Notes: generated by a model not told the origin, from the sequence alone. 64,000 bases of DNA from Microbacterium dauci (GCF_030065535.1 NZ_JASJND010000007.1:124001-188000), one strand, 5' to 3'. Shown: positions 47,322 through 56,278, counted from the first letter of the stretch. Numbers and translations: made by a program.

Positions 47322-48014
47322 TCATCCGATCGCGGCGAGCAGCTCTCGGATCAGGACCGTCGGGTTCGAGAACTGGGGCCAATGGCCGGTTCCGAGCCGG
47401 ACGACGTGGGCGTCTTCGATCGCCTCGAACTCGGCTGCGAACGCCCCCCACTGGGCGACGACGCTCCGAAAGGTCGCTTCGTCCATCCCGCCCATGAGCA
47501 TCGTGACCGGGACGGTGTGGCGCGCCGTGCCCTCGAGCGTGAGCGCATCGGTGGGCACCTTCGCCGGGACGGAGCCGGTCAACGGCGCGGTGCGCTCACG
47601 CGTCGCCTGGTCGAGGTCGTCGACGTCCTCGTCGTCGAAGAAGTCCCACCCCGGGAATGCGATCACACCATCCTCGACCGGGAACTCCGAGATCTCGGCG
47701 CCGGGCGGCGGCGGTGTCGTGTCGACGAAGACGACACGAGCCACTCGATCCGCGCGTGCCTCGGCGGCGCCCCACGCGACGTTGCCGCCGCCGCTGTGCC
47801 CGACGAGGACGACGGGCGCGTCGATCGCATCGATCCGCTCGACGGCAGCGGCGACCCAGTCGGCGATGCCGATGTCGGCCGAGACGGATGCCGGTTCGCC
47901 GGTGCCGGGCATCGTCAAGGCATGCGGGGTGTGACCGGCGTCACGCAGTGCAGCCGAGACGTCGTCCCACGACGACGCGTCGAGCCAGAGGCCGGGGATG
48001 AGGATGACGTCCAT
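47322..48014 (-). CDS. alpha/beta hydrolase
   Basis: A 230-residue hydrolase. Oxyanion HG-like turn IPGLWLDASSW, nucleophile elbow GHSGGG near residue 80, and late catalytic His in GTGHWPQF. Substrate unknown. ATG 48014 has TATGGT six bases upstream and no ribosome site, another leaderless candidate. Ends six bases from convergent fabG. Confidence 0.88.
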   Translation of the reverse strand: MDVILIPGLWLDASSWDDVSAALRDAGHTPHALTMPGTGEPASVSADIGIADWVAAAVERIDAIDAPVVLVGHSGGGNVAWGAAEARADRVARVVFVDTTPPPPGAEISEFPVEDGVIAFPGWDFFDDEDVDDLDQATRERTAPLTGSVPAKVPTDALTLEGTARHTVPVTMLMGGMDEATFRSVVAQWGAFAAEFEAIEDAHVVRLGTGHWPQFSNPTVLIRELLAAIG

Positions 48015-48020
48015 GCCGCG

Positions 48021-48026
48021 ACCATA
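48021..48026 (-). promoter_or_regulatory. putative leaderless -10 of the alpha/beta hydrolase
   Basis: Minus-strand TATGGT, six bases before ATG 48014. Confidence 0.5.
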
Positions 48027-48053
48027 CGCGGCACCCCCGACACCCACCAGCGC

Positions 48054-48689
48054 TCAGGGGAGGAGCGGGATCACTTCCGCCAGGTCGACCGGGCCGACGA
48101 CGAGGTCGGCCTGCGCGCGCACCGCGGGCTTCGCGTTGAACGCGATGCCGAGGGCAGCGGCATCCATCATCACCAGGTCGTTCGCACCGTCACCGATCGC
48201 GAACGTCTGCGACATCGGCACGCCGTGCTGCTCGGCCCACTCACGCAGTGCGGCGGCCTTTCCAGCGGCATCGACGATCGGACCGTTGACGACGCCCGTC
48301 AGCGCACCGTCGGCGTGCGCGAGACGGTTGGCGCGCCACACGTCCACGCCGAGGCTCGGTGCGACGGTGTCGAGGATCTCGTGGAATCCGCCCGAGACGA
48401 CGGCGGCGATGCCGCCGCGCGCGTGAATGGCGTCGATGAGCTCGCGTCCCCCGGGCGTCGGCTCGATGCGGGCGAGGACGCGTTCGAACGCCGTCAACGG
48501 CACGCCTGCGAGCTCGGCGACACGCGACCGGAGGCTCTCGGCGAAGTCGACCTCACCGCGCATCGCGGCTTCCGTTGCCGCCGCCACCTCTGCGCCGCGG
48601 CCCGCCTCGTCGGCGATGAGCTCGATGACCTCGTTGCGGATCAGCGTGGAATCGGCGTCGAACACGACGAGGAAGCGGGCGTCAGGCAC
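48054..48689 (-). CDS. serB: phosphoserine phosphatase
   Basis: A 211-residue HAD phosphatase for the last step of serine synthesis. Motif I FDADSTLI (first Asp nucleophile; the classic form is DxDST), substrate segment RGEVDFAESLRSRV, motif II VVSGGF, and motif III IGDGANDLVMM. Lacks the N-terminal ACT domain found in mycobacterial SerB2. GTG 48689 is preceded by TAGCGT at six bases. Confidence 0.95.
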   Translation of the reverse strand: MPDARFLVVFDADSTLIRNEVIELIADEAGRGAEVAAATEAAMRGEVDFAESLRSRVAELAGVPLTAFERVLARIEPTPGGRELIDAIHARGGIAAVVSGGFHEILDTVAPSLGVDVWRANRLAHADGALTGVVNGPIVDAAGKAAALREWAEQHGVPMSQTFAIGDGANDLVMMDAAALGIAFNAKPAVRAQADLVVGPVDLAEVIPLLP

Positions 48690-48695
48690 TGTCCC

Positions 48696-48701
48696 ACGCT
48701 A
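48696..48701 (-). promoter_or_regulatory. putative leaderless -10 of serB
   Basis: Minus-strand TAGCGT, six bases before GTG 48689. It lies 12 bases beyond the end of glgC. Confidence 0.5.
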
Positions 48702-48712
48702 CCCGGCCGCGG

Positions 48713-49957
48713 TCACGCTCGGATGCGCACGTTCTTCCCGACGACTGTCAGCCCGCTGTCCGTCACCGTGAATCCGCGGGCGAGGTCGAGCTCGCGATCG
48801 ACGCCGACGGTGGCACCCGGCTCGAGGACGACGTTCTTGTCGAGGATCGCGCGGTGCACTCGTGCCCCGGCCCCCACGCTGACGTAGTCGAAGAGCACCG
48901 AGTCGGTGATCGTCGAGCCACCGCCGGACAGCGTCCACGGTCCGACGACGCTCCGCTCGAGGTGCGTGCCGGACAGCACGCAGCCGAGCGACACGATCGA
49001 GTCGATCGCGTTGCCGATGCGACCCACGCCGTCTCGCACGAACTTCGCGGGCGGCGAGTTCACCGACTGCGAGCGGATCGGCCAGTCGGTGTTGTACAGG
49101 TTGAACACCGGCAGCGCGGAGATGAGATCCATGTGCGCGTCGAAGAACGAGTCGATCGTCCCCACGTCGCGCCAGTAGTCGCGGTCTCGATCTGTGGATC
49201 CCGGCACGTCGTTGCGCTTGAAGTCGTACACGGCGGCCTCGCCGCGGTTCACGAAGTAAGGGATGATGTCGCCGCCCATATCGTGGTTCGACGTCGGCAA
49301 CTCGCCGTCCGCCTCGACCGCCTCGATGAGGGCGTCGGTGTCGAAGACGTAGTTGCCCATCGACGCGAGCACCTCTTGCGGGCTGTCGACGAGCCCTGCC
49401 GGGTTCTGCGGCTTCTCGAGGAACTCTCGGATGGTCGACCCGTCGGTCGGATCGACGTCGATGACGCCGAACTGGTTCGCGAGTTCGATCGGCTGACGGA
49501 TGCCGGCGACCGACGCACGTGCGCCGGAGGCGATGTGCGCGTCGATCATCTGCTGGAAGTCCATGCGGTAGACGTGGTCGGCGCCGATGACCGCGACGAT
49601 GTCGGGCTTCTCGTCGTGGATCAGATTGAGCGACTGGAGGATCGCGTCGGCAGAGCCCGAGAACCACCGCTTGCCGAGGCGCTGCTGCGCCGGCACCGAC
49701 GTCACATACGCGCCGAGCAGCGCCGACATGCGCCATGTCTGCGACACGTGGCGGTCGAGGCTGTGCGACTTGTACTGCGTCAGCACGACGATCTGCCGGA
49801 GGCCCGAGTTGATGAGGTTCGAGATCGCGAAGTCGATCAAGCGGTACTGACCGCCGAACGGGACGGCGGGCTTCGCCCGGTCCTGAGTGAGTGGCATGAG
49901 GCGTTTGCCCTCGCCACCGGCGAGGACGATACCGAGGACCTTCGGCGATGCAGGCAT
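48713..49957 (-). CDS. glgC: glucose-1-phosphate adenylyltransferase
   Basis: A 414-residue enzyme making ADP-glucose for glycogen or maltosyl synthesis. N-terminal [25 protein letters not shown] carries the allosteric and nucleotide sites, then [17 protein letters not shown] and EFLEKPQNP; a left-handed beta-helix C-terminal domain follows. ATG 49957 has TAGTGT six bases upstream. Divergent from glgA across 76 bases. Confidence 0.97.
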   Translation of the reverse strand: MPASPKVLGIVLAGGEGKRLMPLTQDRAKPAVPFGGQYRLIDFAISNLINSGLRQIVVLTQYKSHSLDRHVSQTWRMSALLGAYVTSVPAQQRLGKRWFSGSADAILQSLNLIHDEKPDIVAVIGADHVYRMDFQQMIDAHIASGARASVAGIRQPIELANQFGVIDVDPTDGSTIREFLEKPQNPAGLVDSPQEVLASMGNYVFDTDALIEAVEADGELPTSNHDMGGDIIPYFVNRGEAAVYDFKRNDVPGSTDRDRDYWRDVGTIDSFFDAHMDLISALPVFNLYNTDWPIRSQSVNSPPAKFVRDGVGRIGNAIDSIVSLGCVLSGTHLERSVVGPWTLSGGGSTITDSVLFDYVSVGAGARVHRAILDKNVVLEPGATVGVDRELDLARGFTVTDSGLTVVGKNVRIRA

Positions 49958-49963
49958 GTGCCC

Positions 49964-50026
49964 ACACTATGGCGCTAAGCGGCCGCGCGGCCAGGACTAT
50001 GTCGCGTGTTTCACGTGCCCTAGAGT
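49964..50026. promoter_or_regulatory. divergent leaderless promoters of glgC and glgA
   Basis: Minus-strand TAGTGT (49969-49964) stands six bases before glgC ATG 49957; plus-strand TAGAGT (50021-50026) stands seven bases before glgA ATG 50034. The 51 bases between hold a GC-rich palindrome-like GGCCGCGCGGCC (49981-49992), a possible shared operator. Confidence 0.55.
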
Positions 50027-50033
50027 TCGGACC

Positions 50034-51227
50034 ATGCGCGTCGACATCATCACGAAGGAGTACCCGCCCGAGGTGTACGGAGGCGCGGGTGTCCACGTGA
50101 CCGAATTGGTGAGGTCGCTCCGGGAACGACTCGAGGTGCAGGTGCGTGCCTTCGGTGCCGAACGGGGCGAACCAGGCACGTCGTCGTACGCTGTCCCGGC
50201 TGGTCTCGCCGGCGCGAACGCAGCCGTCCAGACCCTCGGTACCGACCTCGAGATCGTGGCCGACGTCGCGGGGGCCGATGTCGTGCACAGCCACACGTGG
50301 TACGCCAACTTCGCCGGCATGGTCGCCTCGATGCTGCACGGCATCCCGCACGTCGTGACCGCCCACTCGCTCGAACCGCTCCGCCCGTGGAAGGCCGAAC
50401 AGCTCGGCGGCGGATACGCGGTGTCGAGCTATGTCGAGAAGGCGGCGTATGAGCACGCGGCTGCAGTCGTGGCCGTCAGCGACGGCATGCGGCGCGACAT
50501 CCTCCGCAGCTACCCGGACCTCGACCCGACGAAGGTGCGGGTTATCTACAACGGCATCGACGTCGATGCCTGGCAGCCGCGCGAGGACCCAGAACTGCTC
50601 GAGCGGTGGGGCATCGACCCGTCGCGTCCATCAGTGGTCTTCGTCGGGCGCATCACTCGGCAGAAGGGCCTGCCGTACTTCCTACGGGCCGCCGAGATGC
50701 TGCCGCCCGAGGTGCAGCTCGTCCTCTGCGCCGGTGCGCCCGACACCCCCGAGATCATGGCCGAGGTGCAAGAGCTCGTGCGCGGACTCCAGGCCACGCG
50801 CGACGGCGTGGTCTGGATCGAGGAGTTCCTGCCCCGACAGGATCTCTGCACGATCCTCACCGCCGCCACCACATTCGTCTGCCCATCGGTCTACGAGCCG
50901 CTCGGCATCGTGAACCTCGAGGCGATGGCATGCGGTGCTGCGGTCGTCGGGACCGCGACCGGCGGCATCCCGGAGGTCGTCGTCGACGGCGTCACCGGAC
51001 GCCTCGTGCCGATCGAGCAGGCGCAGGATGGCACCGGGACGCCGCTCGACCCCGACCGGTTCGTCGCCGACCTGGCCGCGACGCTCACCGAGGTCGTCGC
51101 CGACCGCGAGCGTGCGAAGGCGTACGGCACCGCCGGTCGCGAGCGCGCGGCGACCGCGTTCAGTTGGGAGGCGATCGCCGACGCCACGGCGGCGCTCTAC
51201 CGCGAGGTGGCTGCTCCCGCCGGATAG
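50034..51227 (+). CDS. glgA: GT4 glycogen/maltose-1-phosphate synthase
   Basis: A 397-residue GT-B glycosyltransferase of the actinobacterial GlgA (GT4) type. N-terminal KEYPPEVYGGAGVHV, donor-site FVGRITRQKGLPYF and the PSVYEPLGIVNLEAMACG nucleotide-sugar motif are visible. In mycobacteria this type (GlgM) mainly joins ADP-glucose and glucose 1-phosphate to maltose 1-phosphate for GlgE; either role is possible here. Divergent from glgC, its ADP-glucose source. Confidence 0.94.
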   Translation: MRVDIITKEYPPEVYGGAGVHVTELVRSLRERLEVQVRAFGAERGEPGTSSYAVPAGLAGANAAVQTLGTDLEIVADVAGADVVHSHTWYANFAGMVASMLHGIPHVVTAHSLEPLRPWKAEQLGGGYAVSSYVEKAAYEHAAAVVAVSDGMRRDILRSYPDLDPTKVRVIYNGIDVDAWQPREDPELLERWGIDPSRPSVVFVGRITRQKGLPYFLRAAEMLPPEVQLVLCAGAPDTPEIMAEVQELVRGLQATRDGVVWIEEFLPRQDLCTILTAATTFVCPSVYEPLGIVNLEAMACGAAVVGTATGGIPEVVVDGVTGRLVPIEQAQDGTGTPLDPDRFVADLAATLTEVVADRERAKAYGTAGRERAATAFSWEAIADATAALYREVAAPAG

Positions 51228-51230
51228 GCT
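51225..51230 (+). promoter_or_regulatory. putative leaderless -10 of the ABC ATPase
   Basis: TAGGCT overlaps the glgA stop TAG and ends seven bases before ATG 51238. Confidence 0.5.
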
Positions 51231-51237
51231 GGGAACC

Positions 51238-52023
51238 ATGTCTGAGGTCCTCGAACTCGCCGATGTCGTCGTCCGCCGCAACGCCCGCAACATCGTCGAC
51301 GGTATCGACTGGACCGTCGCAGCTGATCAGCGCTGGGTGGTGCTCGGGCCGAACGGCGCCGGCAAGACCACGATCCTGCAGCTCGCGGCGACCCTGATCC
51401 ACCCGACCTCGGGATCGGTGACGGTCCTCGACGAGCGACTCGGTCGCACCGACGTGTTCGACCTTCGGCCGCGCATCGGGTTCGCGTCGTCGGCCATGGC
51501 CAAGCGCGTGCCGCAGGATGAAGCGGTCATCGACGTCGTCCTCACCGCGGCCTATTCGGTGCTCGGCCGCTGGCGTGAGGACTACGAACCGATCGACGAG
51601 CGCCGCGCCCGGCGTGTGCTGGGGGAGTGGGGTCTCGCCGACCTCGCCGACCGCACCTTCGGAACGCTCTCCGATGGCGAGCAGAAGCGTGTGCAGATCG
51701 CGCGCGCCGTCATGACCGACCCCGAGCTCCTCCTCCTCGACGAGCCCACCGCGAGCCTCGACCTCGGCGCCCGCGAAGAGCTCCTCGGCCTGCTCGGGGG
51801 CTACGCGCAGGAGGCGTCGACCCCCGCGATGATCATGGTGACGCACCACGTCGAGGAGATCCCGGTCGGTTTCACCCACGTGCTCCTCCTTCGCGAAGGC
51901 CGGGTCGTCGCCCAGGGGCCCATCGCCGACGCGCTCACCGCCGAATCGCTGACCGAGACGTTCGGCATGCCGATCACGTTGACCGCCGAGGACGGCCGGT
52001 TCGCCGCACGCGCGGCATCCTGA
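51238..52023 (+). CDS. ABC transporter ATP-binding protein, solitary
   Basis: A 261-residue ATPase with Walker [10 protein letters not shown], an unusual signature [15 protein letters not shown] (Asp for Gly at the second position), Walker [13 protein letters not shown] and H-loop MVTHHVEEI. It resembles the YlmA-type single ATPases; no permease or binding protein lies nearby, so the partner is unknown. Ends immediately before the L31 promoter. Confidence 0.9.
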   Translation: MSEVLELADVVVRRNARNIVDGIDWTVAADQRWVVLGPNGAGKTTILQLAATLIHPTSGSVTVLDERLGRTDVFDLRPRIGFASSAMAKRVPQDEAVIDVVLTAAYSVLGRWREDYEPIDERRARRVLGEWGLADLADRTFGTLSDGEQKRVQIARAVMTDPELLLLDEPTASLDLGAREELLGLLGGYAQEASTPAMIMVTHHVEEIPVGFTHVLLLREGRVVAQGPIADALTAESLTETFGMPITLTAEDGRFAARAAS

Positions 52024-52029
52024 TAGAAT
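52024..52029 (+). promoter_or_regulatory. -10 hexamer for rpmE2
   Basis: TAGAAT starts at the stop of the ABC ATPase gene, giving a leader of about 68 bases with GAGGAA before rpmE2. No zinc-uptake regulator site is recognised. Confidence 0.5.
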
Positions 52030-52103
52030 CTCTCTTTGGCGCACTCGCGCCGCAGACTTCCACCCGCCGCTGGCAAAATCCAGGGCACTTCGTGAGGAAC
52101 CCA

Positions 52104-52355
52104 ATGAAGACTGACATCCACCCCGAGTACAAGGCCGTCGTGTTCCGCGACCTCGGCTCCGGCGAGACCTTCCTGACCCGTTCGACGGTCACGAGCGACA
52201 AGACGATCGAGCTGGACGGCGAGACCTACCCGGTCATCGACGTCGAAATCTCGTCCGCTTCGCACCCGTTCTACACGGGCAAGCAGCGCATCATGGACTC
52301 GGCCGGCCGCGTCGAGAAGTTCAACCAGCGCTTCAAGAACTTCGGCAGCAAGTAA
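52104..52355 (+). CDS. rpmE2: 50S ribosomal protein L31, type B
   Basis: An 83-residue ribosomal protein without the CxxC zinc motif, thus the type B (zinc-independent) form, recognised by [16 protein letters not shown] and [13 protein letters not shown]. Type B L31 often replaces the zinc form when zinc is scarce; whether an A-type copy exists elsewhere cannot be seen. ATG 52104 has GAGGAA upstream and a strong terminator follows. Confidence 0.97.
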   Translation: MKTDIHPEYKAVVFRDLGSGETFLTRSTVTSDKTIELDGETYPVIDVEISSASHPFYTGKQRIMDSAGRVEKFNQRFKNFGSK

Positions 52356-52365
52356 GCAGCCGCAT

Positions 52366-52393
52366 CGAACGCCCCGCTTCGGCGGGGCGTTCG
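52366..52393. terminator. rpmE2 terminator
   Basis: A perfect 12-bp stem with UUCG tetraloop (52378-52381), 10 bases after the stop. It may also serve the convergent exonuclease gene. Confidence 0.88.
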
Positions 52394-52421
52394 TCGTTTC
52401 CGGCCGCCCGCGGTCGGCGGG

Positions 52422-53222
52422 TCAGCGGATCGGCCAGCTCCCGTCGAGCGCGTCTTCGGGATCGAGGCGGCCGACCTTGATGAAGTACTCGGTGAGGCTC
52501 TCGGCCTGCGCTCGCGCCCACGCGATCTGCTGGGTGTGCAGGTCGGGTGCGGCGAGATCGAGCTCGAAGCGCGCGGCGATCGCCTGCGCGACCCTCCCAG
52601 CGGCGACCGCGTCGGCGGCGGCGTCGTGCGCACCCTCCAGCGTGACGGCGTAGTGCGCCGCCACGACCTCGAGCGTCCGCTTGCCGCGGCGGTAGCGATC
52701 GTAGGTCTTGTCGACGACGAGCGGGTCGACGACCGGCGATGGTGCGTCGATCGTCGCGAGTCCGTGTCGGATGCCTTCGTACCGGAGCATCGAGAAGTCG
52801 AACGATGCGTTGTATGCGACGACCGGGATGCCGGCGTCGAACAGCGCCCGCAGCGCCGCGGTGACCTCGGCCACGACGTCGCCGGCGGGTCGACCTTCGG
52901 CTCGCGCGCGCTCGGTGCTGATGCCGTGGATGGCGCTCGCGCCCTCGGGGATCTCGATTCCGGGGTCGGCCATCCAGCTGCGGGCCTCGACGACGGCACC
53001 CGTCGCGTCGAGGACGCCGACGTGTGCGGTGACGATGCGGTCCTCGCGGACGTCGACGCCGGTGGTCTCGAGGTCGAACACGCCGATCCGGATGCCGGAT
53101 GCGGGTGCCTCGACGAGCGCCTCGGCGACGACGGGTGCGACGGCGACCGGCTCCGGCGCGACCGCAGCGGCGTCGCCGAAGGTGTCGTCATCCCAGAGGG
53201 GGATCGCATGCCAGCCGGTCAT
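52422..53222 (-). CDS. 3'-5' exonuclease (DnaQ-like, DEDDh)
   Basis: A 266-residue nuclease of the DNA polymerase III epsilon type. Exo I FDLETTGVD near residue 50, Exo II NASFDFSML, Exo III GAHDAAADAVAA with the DEDDh His. An N-terminal Ala/Val/Pro-rich 40-residue stretch precedes the domain and a helical tail follows. Could proofread or process RNA; no further assignment. ATG 53222 has TAGCGT six bases upstream. Confidence 0.92.
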   Translation of the reverse strand: MTGWHAIPLWDDDTFGDAAAVAPEPVAVAPVVAEALVEAPASGIRIGVFDLETTGVDVREDRIVTAHVGVLDATGAVVEARSWMADPGIEIPEGASAIHGISTERARAEGRPAGDVVAEVTAALRALFDAGIPVVAYNASFDFSMLRYEGIRHGLATIDAPSPVVDPLVVDKTYDRYRRGKRTLEVVAAHYAVTLEGAHDAAADAVAAGRVAQAIAARFELDLAAPDLHTQQIAWARAQAESLTEYFIKVGRLDPEDALDGSWPIR

Positions 53223-53228
53223 GCTCCG

Positions 53229-53281
53229 ACGCTACGGGGATGCTCCGACATCGCGGCTGCGGCACGCCGCCCTCGTAGACT
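53229..53281. promoter_or_regulatory. divergent leaderless promoters of exonuclease and hydrolase
   Basis: Minus-strand TAGCGT (53234-53229) is six bases before ATG 53222 and plus-strand TAGACT (53276-53281) six bases before GTG 53288; the two starts are only 65 bases apart. Confidence 0.55.
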
Positions 53282-53287
53282 CGACGG

Positions 53288-54184
53288 GTGACCGTCCCGA
53301 ACCCGTACGCCGCCGAGCTCGCACAGATACCGGTGGAGCGGCGCGAGGCGGAGGTTGCGGGATCGGCCACCGCCTACTGGGTGTACGGGGCGGATGACGC
53401 CGAGGTGACGATCGTCGCGGTCCACGGATTCCGCGGCGAGCATCACGGCCTCGAGCCGGTGATCGCCCAGTTGCCCGGGTTCCGCATCATCTCGCCCGAC
53501 CTGCCGGGGTTCGGCGAGACCGCGCCTCTGTCCGGCAGGCACGACCTCGACGCCTATGCCCAGTGGCTCACCGACTTCGTCGCGGCCGTCGCGCCGCGCG
53601 CGATCGTGCTCGGCCACTCGTTCGGCTCGATCGTCGCGTCTGCGGCCGTCGCGCGGGGCCTCGCGACGCCGAAGCTGATCCTGGTGAACCCGATCGGCGC
53701 GCCCGCGCTCGAGGGACCGCGCGGCATCCTCACCCGGCTCGCGGTGTTCTACTACGACGCCGGTGCGAAGCTCCCCGCCCGCGTGGGAGAAGCGCTGCTG
53801 CGCAATCCGCTCATCGTGCGGATCATGAGCCTCGCGATGGTGAAGACGAAGGATGCCGCGATCCGCCGGTTCGTCCACGACCAGCACGACACGTACTTCT
53901 CGCGGTTCGCGGACCGTGACACGCTCCGCGACGCCTTCGTCACCTCGGTGTCGCACGATGTCCGCGAGTCCGCGCCGGCGATCGCGCAGCCGACGCTGCT
54001 GGTCGTCGCGGAGAAGGACGACATCACACCGCTGTCGGCGCAGTACACCCTGCGCGACCGGTTCCCTGATGCCGAACTCGAGGTGATCCCCGGCGTCGGG
54101 CACCTCATCCATTACGAGACGCCACGCGAAGCGGCATCCGCGATCAGGCGCTTTCTTCGGCCTTCCGACGCCGGTACGCGTTGA
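53288..54184 (+). CDS. alpha/beta hydrolase
   Basis: A 298-residue hydrolase. VHGFRGEHHGL oxyanion loop, nucleophile elbow GHSFGS, and catalytic His in VGHLIHYETP at the C-terminus. Substrate unknown; an N-terminal 35-residue extension precedes the domain. The last 41 bases overlap the convergent CGNR gene. Confidence 0.9.
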   Translation: MTVPNPYAAELAQIPVERREAEVAGSATAYWVYGADDAEVTIVAVHGFRGEHHGLEPVIAQLPGFRIISPDLPGFGETAPLSGRHDLDAYAQWLTDFVAAVAPRAIVLGHSFGSIVASAAVARGLATPKLILVNPIGAPALEGPRGILTRLAVFYYDAGAKLPARVGEALLRNPLIVRIMSLAMVKTKDAAIRRFVHDQHDTYFSRFADRDTLRDAFVTSVSHDVRESAPAIAQPTLLVVAEKDDITPLSAQYTLRDRFPDAELEVIPGVGHLIHYETPREAASAIRRFLRPSDAGTR

Positions 54185-54701
54185 CGTTCATGCGGTTGCC
54201 GCAGTTGCCGGTGTCGCAGTAGCGCTTCGAGCCGTTCTTCGAGTAGTCGATGTAGACCGATGAGCAGTCGTCGGCCGAGCAGGTACGGACGCGGTCGAAT
54301 TTGCCCGACCGGATGACGTCGACGAAGGCCATCGCGACCTCCACCGTGATGCGCGTCGCCAGTGGCGCCGCGTCGTCGGTGGCGTGGATGTGCCAGTCGT
54401 ACGCGTCGTGGATGACGAGCTGGGGGAGTGCCTTCCCCTCCCGCAGCATCGCGTTGACGATCGGCACGGCGGCCTCGCGGTCGCCGGTCCACAGCAGCCG
54501 TAGACGAGTGCGCGCGGCACGGAGCTCGGCGAGCTCTACGTCGTCGCGGCGGATCGTCCCGCTGTAGGGAAACTCTTGCAGGTACGCGGCGAGATCGTCG
54601 AGCGTCGCGAGCCGATCGATGCCCTCGGCGTCGGTCTCGGGCAGGGAGTTGACGAGCGCGGTCGCAGCGCGAAGCGAGAGCTCGGTGTCACGGATGAACA
54701 C
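54144..54701 (-). CDS. CGNR zinc-finger transcriptional regulator (ABATE domain)
   Basis: A 185-residue protein with an N-terminal ABATE stress-domain (NSLPETDAEGIDRLATLDDLAAYL) and a C-terminal CGNR zinc finger: RTCSADDCSSVYIDYSKNGSKRYC, then CGNRMNVNAYRRR. Such proteins bind DNA and often regulate adjacent transporters. It is divergent from an EamA exporter gene, the probable target. No clear ribosome site at ATG 54701. The 3' end runs 41 bases into the convergent hydrolase. Confidence 0.92.
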   Translation of the reverse strand: MFIRDTELSLRAATALVNSLPETDAEGIDRLATLDDLAAYLQEFPYSGTIRRDDVELAELRAARTRLRLLWTGDREAAVPIVNAMLREGKALPQLVIHDAYDWHIHATDDAAPLATRITVEVAMAFVDVIRSGKFDRVRTCSADDCSSVYIDYSKNGSKRYCDTGNCGNRMNVNAYRRRKAEESA

Positions 54702-54705
54702 GGTG

Positions 54706-54769
54706 TTGACTCCTGACGTCGACGAGCAGTAGTGTCACCAGTGTAAGCACAGGTCACTCCTGACACTGG
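54706..54769. promoter_or_regulatory. divergent promoter/operator between CGNR and EamA genes
   Basis: Plus strand: TTGACT (54706-54711), 18-base spacer, TAGTGT (54730-54735), the best -35/-10 pair in the window. Minus strand: TACACT (54745-54740) as -10 for the regulator. CCAGTGT (54738-54744) and ACACTGG (54763-54769) form an inverted repeat over the start sites, a candidate operator. Confidence 0.6.
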
Positions 54770-54804
54770 CTCCGCAGTCCACGCGCCAGTTCGAGGAGTC
54801 CGAC

Positions 54805-55812
54805 GTGACGCACACCGCACCCCACCCGATCGTCCTCCCGGTCGTGCCCGCGCGGGCCGCGCTCGGCGCCCGCGGACTGCTGCTCGCAGTGACGAGCGCG
54901 CTGGCGTTCTCGATCAGCGGGCCGATCGCGAAGCCGCTGCTCGAGAGCGGATGGTCGCTGTCCGCGGTGCTCCTGGTCCGTATGACGGTCGCGGGGCTCG
55001 TGGTGTCGCCGGCGCTGATCCGCACGCTCCGCGCGCAGCGGGGCTTCCTCCGCACTCATTGGCTGTCGCTCACTGCCTTCGGATTGATCCCGGTGGTCGG
55101 CTGCCAGCTCCTCTTCTTCTCCGCCATGCAGCGGATGCCGGTGGCAGTGGCACTCCTCATCCAGTACCTCGCCCCGGTGATGCTCGTCCTCTTCGTGTGG
55201 GCGCGCACGCGCATGACCCCGTCGCGCGCGGTGATCGCGGGGTCCGTGATCGCGATGGTCGGACTCGTCCTGGTCGTGGACGTCACGAGCGCGCGATTCG
55301 ACCTCGTGGGTGTCGGGCTCGCACTCCTCGCCGCCGTCTGCGTGTGCGTCTACTTCACGATGAGCGAGCGCACGGGTCCCGATCTGCCGCCGCTCGCACT
55401 CGCGTCGGGTGGACTACTGGTCGGTGCGATCGCCATGGGGATCCTCACCGTGACGGGCATCATGCCGTTCGCCGCGCCCCCGCTCACGGTCGACCTGGTC
55501 GGGCTCGAGCTGCCCGCCATCGTGCCACTGCTCCTCGTCGGTGTCTGCACCGCGGCGGGCTACGCCTTCGGCGTCATGGCCGTGCCGCTGATCGGCTCGC
55601 GGGTCGCATCCTTCGTCGGACTCTCCGAGGTGCTCTTCGCGCTGATGTTCGCGTGGATCCTGCTGGCCGAGACGCCGGCGCCGGTGCAGTTCCTCGGTGG
55701 CGCGCTCATCCTCGTCGGCGTCGTGCTCGTCCGGCTCGATGCGCGCGCCGCTGCGGCGGTCAGTGCTCCCGTCGAGCCGCTGCCAGGAGAGGTCGGACCC
55801 GGTATCCGATGA
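54805..55812 (+). CDS. EamA/DMT family transporter
   Basis: A 335-residue membrane protein with ten helices in two EamA repeats, the first opening with LLLAVTSALAFSISGPIAKPLL and the second ending in LAETPAPVQFLGGALILVGV. Relatives export amino acids and metabolites such as threonine or homoserine. Controlled probably by the divergent CGNR protein. Its last 53 bases overlap the convergent Lrp gene. Confidence 0.92.
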   Translation: MTHTAPHPIVLPVVPARAALGARGLLLAVTSALAFSISGPIAKPLLESGWSLSAVLLVRMTVAGLVVSPALIRTLRAQRGFLRTHWLSLTAFGLIPVVGCQLLFFSAMQRMPVAVALLIQYLAPVMLVLFVWARTRMTPSRAVIAGSVIAMVGLVLVVDVTSARFDLVGVGLALLAAVCVCVYFTMSERTGPDLPPLALASGGLLVGAIAMGILTVTGIMPFAAPPLTVDLVGLELPAIVPLLLVGVCTAAGYAFGVMAVPLIGSRVASFVGLSEVLFALMFAWILLAETPAPVQFLGGALILVGVVLVRLDARAAAAVSAPVEPLPGEVGPGIR

Positions 55813-56233
55813 CCTCGCCCATGGCGAGCGAGGTCTCGGTGCGCTCCACGCCGTCGATCGCCAGGATGCGGGCGTCGACGTCGAACAGGTGCTGCGTGTC
55901 GCGCGCGGCGACCCGCACGAGCAGATCGACCGGTCCGCTCAGGCCGTGACACTGCACGACCTCGGGGATCTGCTCGAGCTCGACCGTGATACGGGGGAGG
56001 TCGGCCTGACGCACCTGCACGTGCAGGATCGCGTCGATCGTGTACCCGAGGGCGGCGGGCGACATCGCGCGCTCGTACGACAGGAAGACGCCGGAGCGCT
56101 CCAGCTTCGCCATGCGTGCCTGCACCGTGTTGCGGCTCAGGCCGAGTCGCTCGCTGAGCGCGACGACGGTCGCTCGATGGTCCTCGGCGAGGGCGTTCAG
56201 GAGCTCGAGATCGACGTGGTCCAGGGCGCTCAT
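55760..56233 (-). CDS. Lrp/AsnC family regulator
   Basis: A 157-residue regulator: N-terminal helix-turn-helix (ATVVALSERLGLSRNTVQARMAKLE) and C-terminal RAM effector domain. Members respond to amino acids. It is divergent from the branched-chain 2-oxoacid dehydrogenase operon, the standard place for its controller (compare BkdR). TATGGT lies eight bases before ATG 56233. Confidence 0.94.
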   Translation of the reverse strand: MSALDHVDLELLNALAEDHRATVVALSERLGLSRNTVQARMAKLERSGVFLSYERAMSPAALGYTIDAILHVQVRQADLPRITVELEQIPEVVQCHGLSGPVDLLVRVAARDTQHLFDVDARILAIDGVERTETSLAMGEVIGYRVRPLLAAARREH

Positions 56234-56278
56234 AGTGCGAAACCATAGCAGGGGCTCGGCGCGGGGTTTGCGCAGGAT

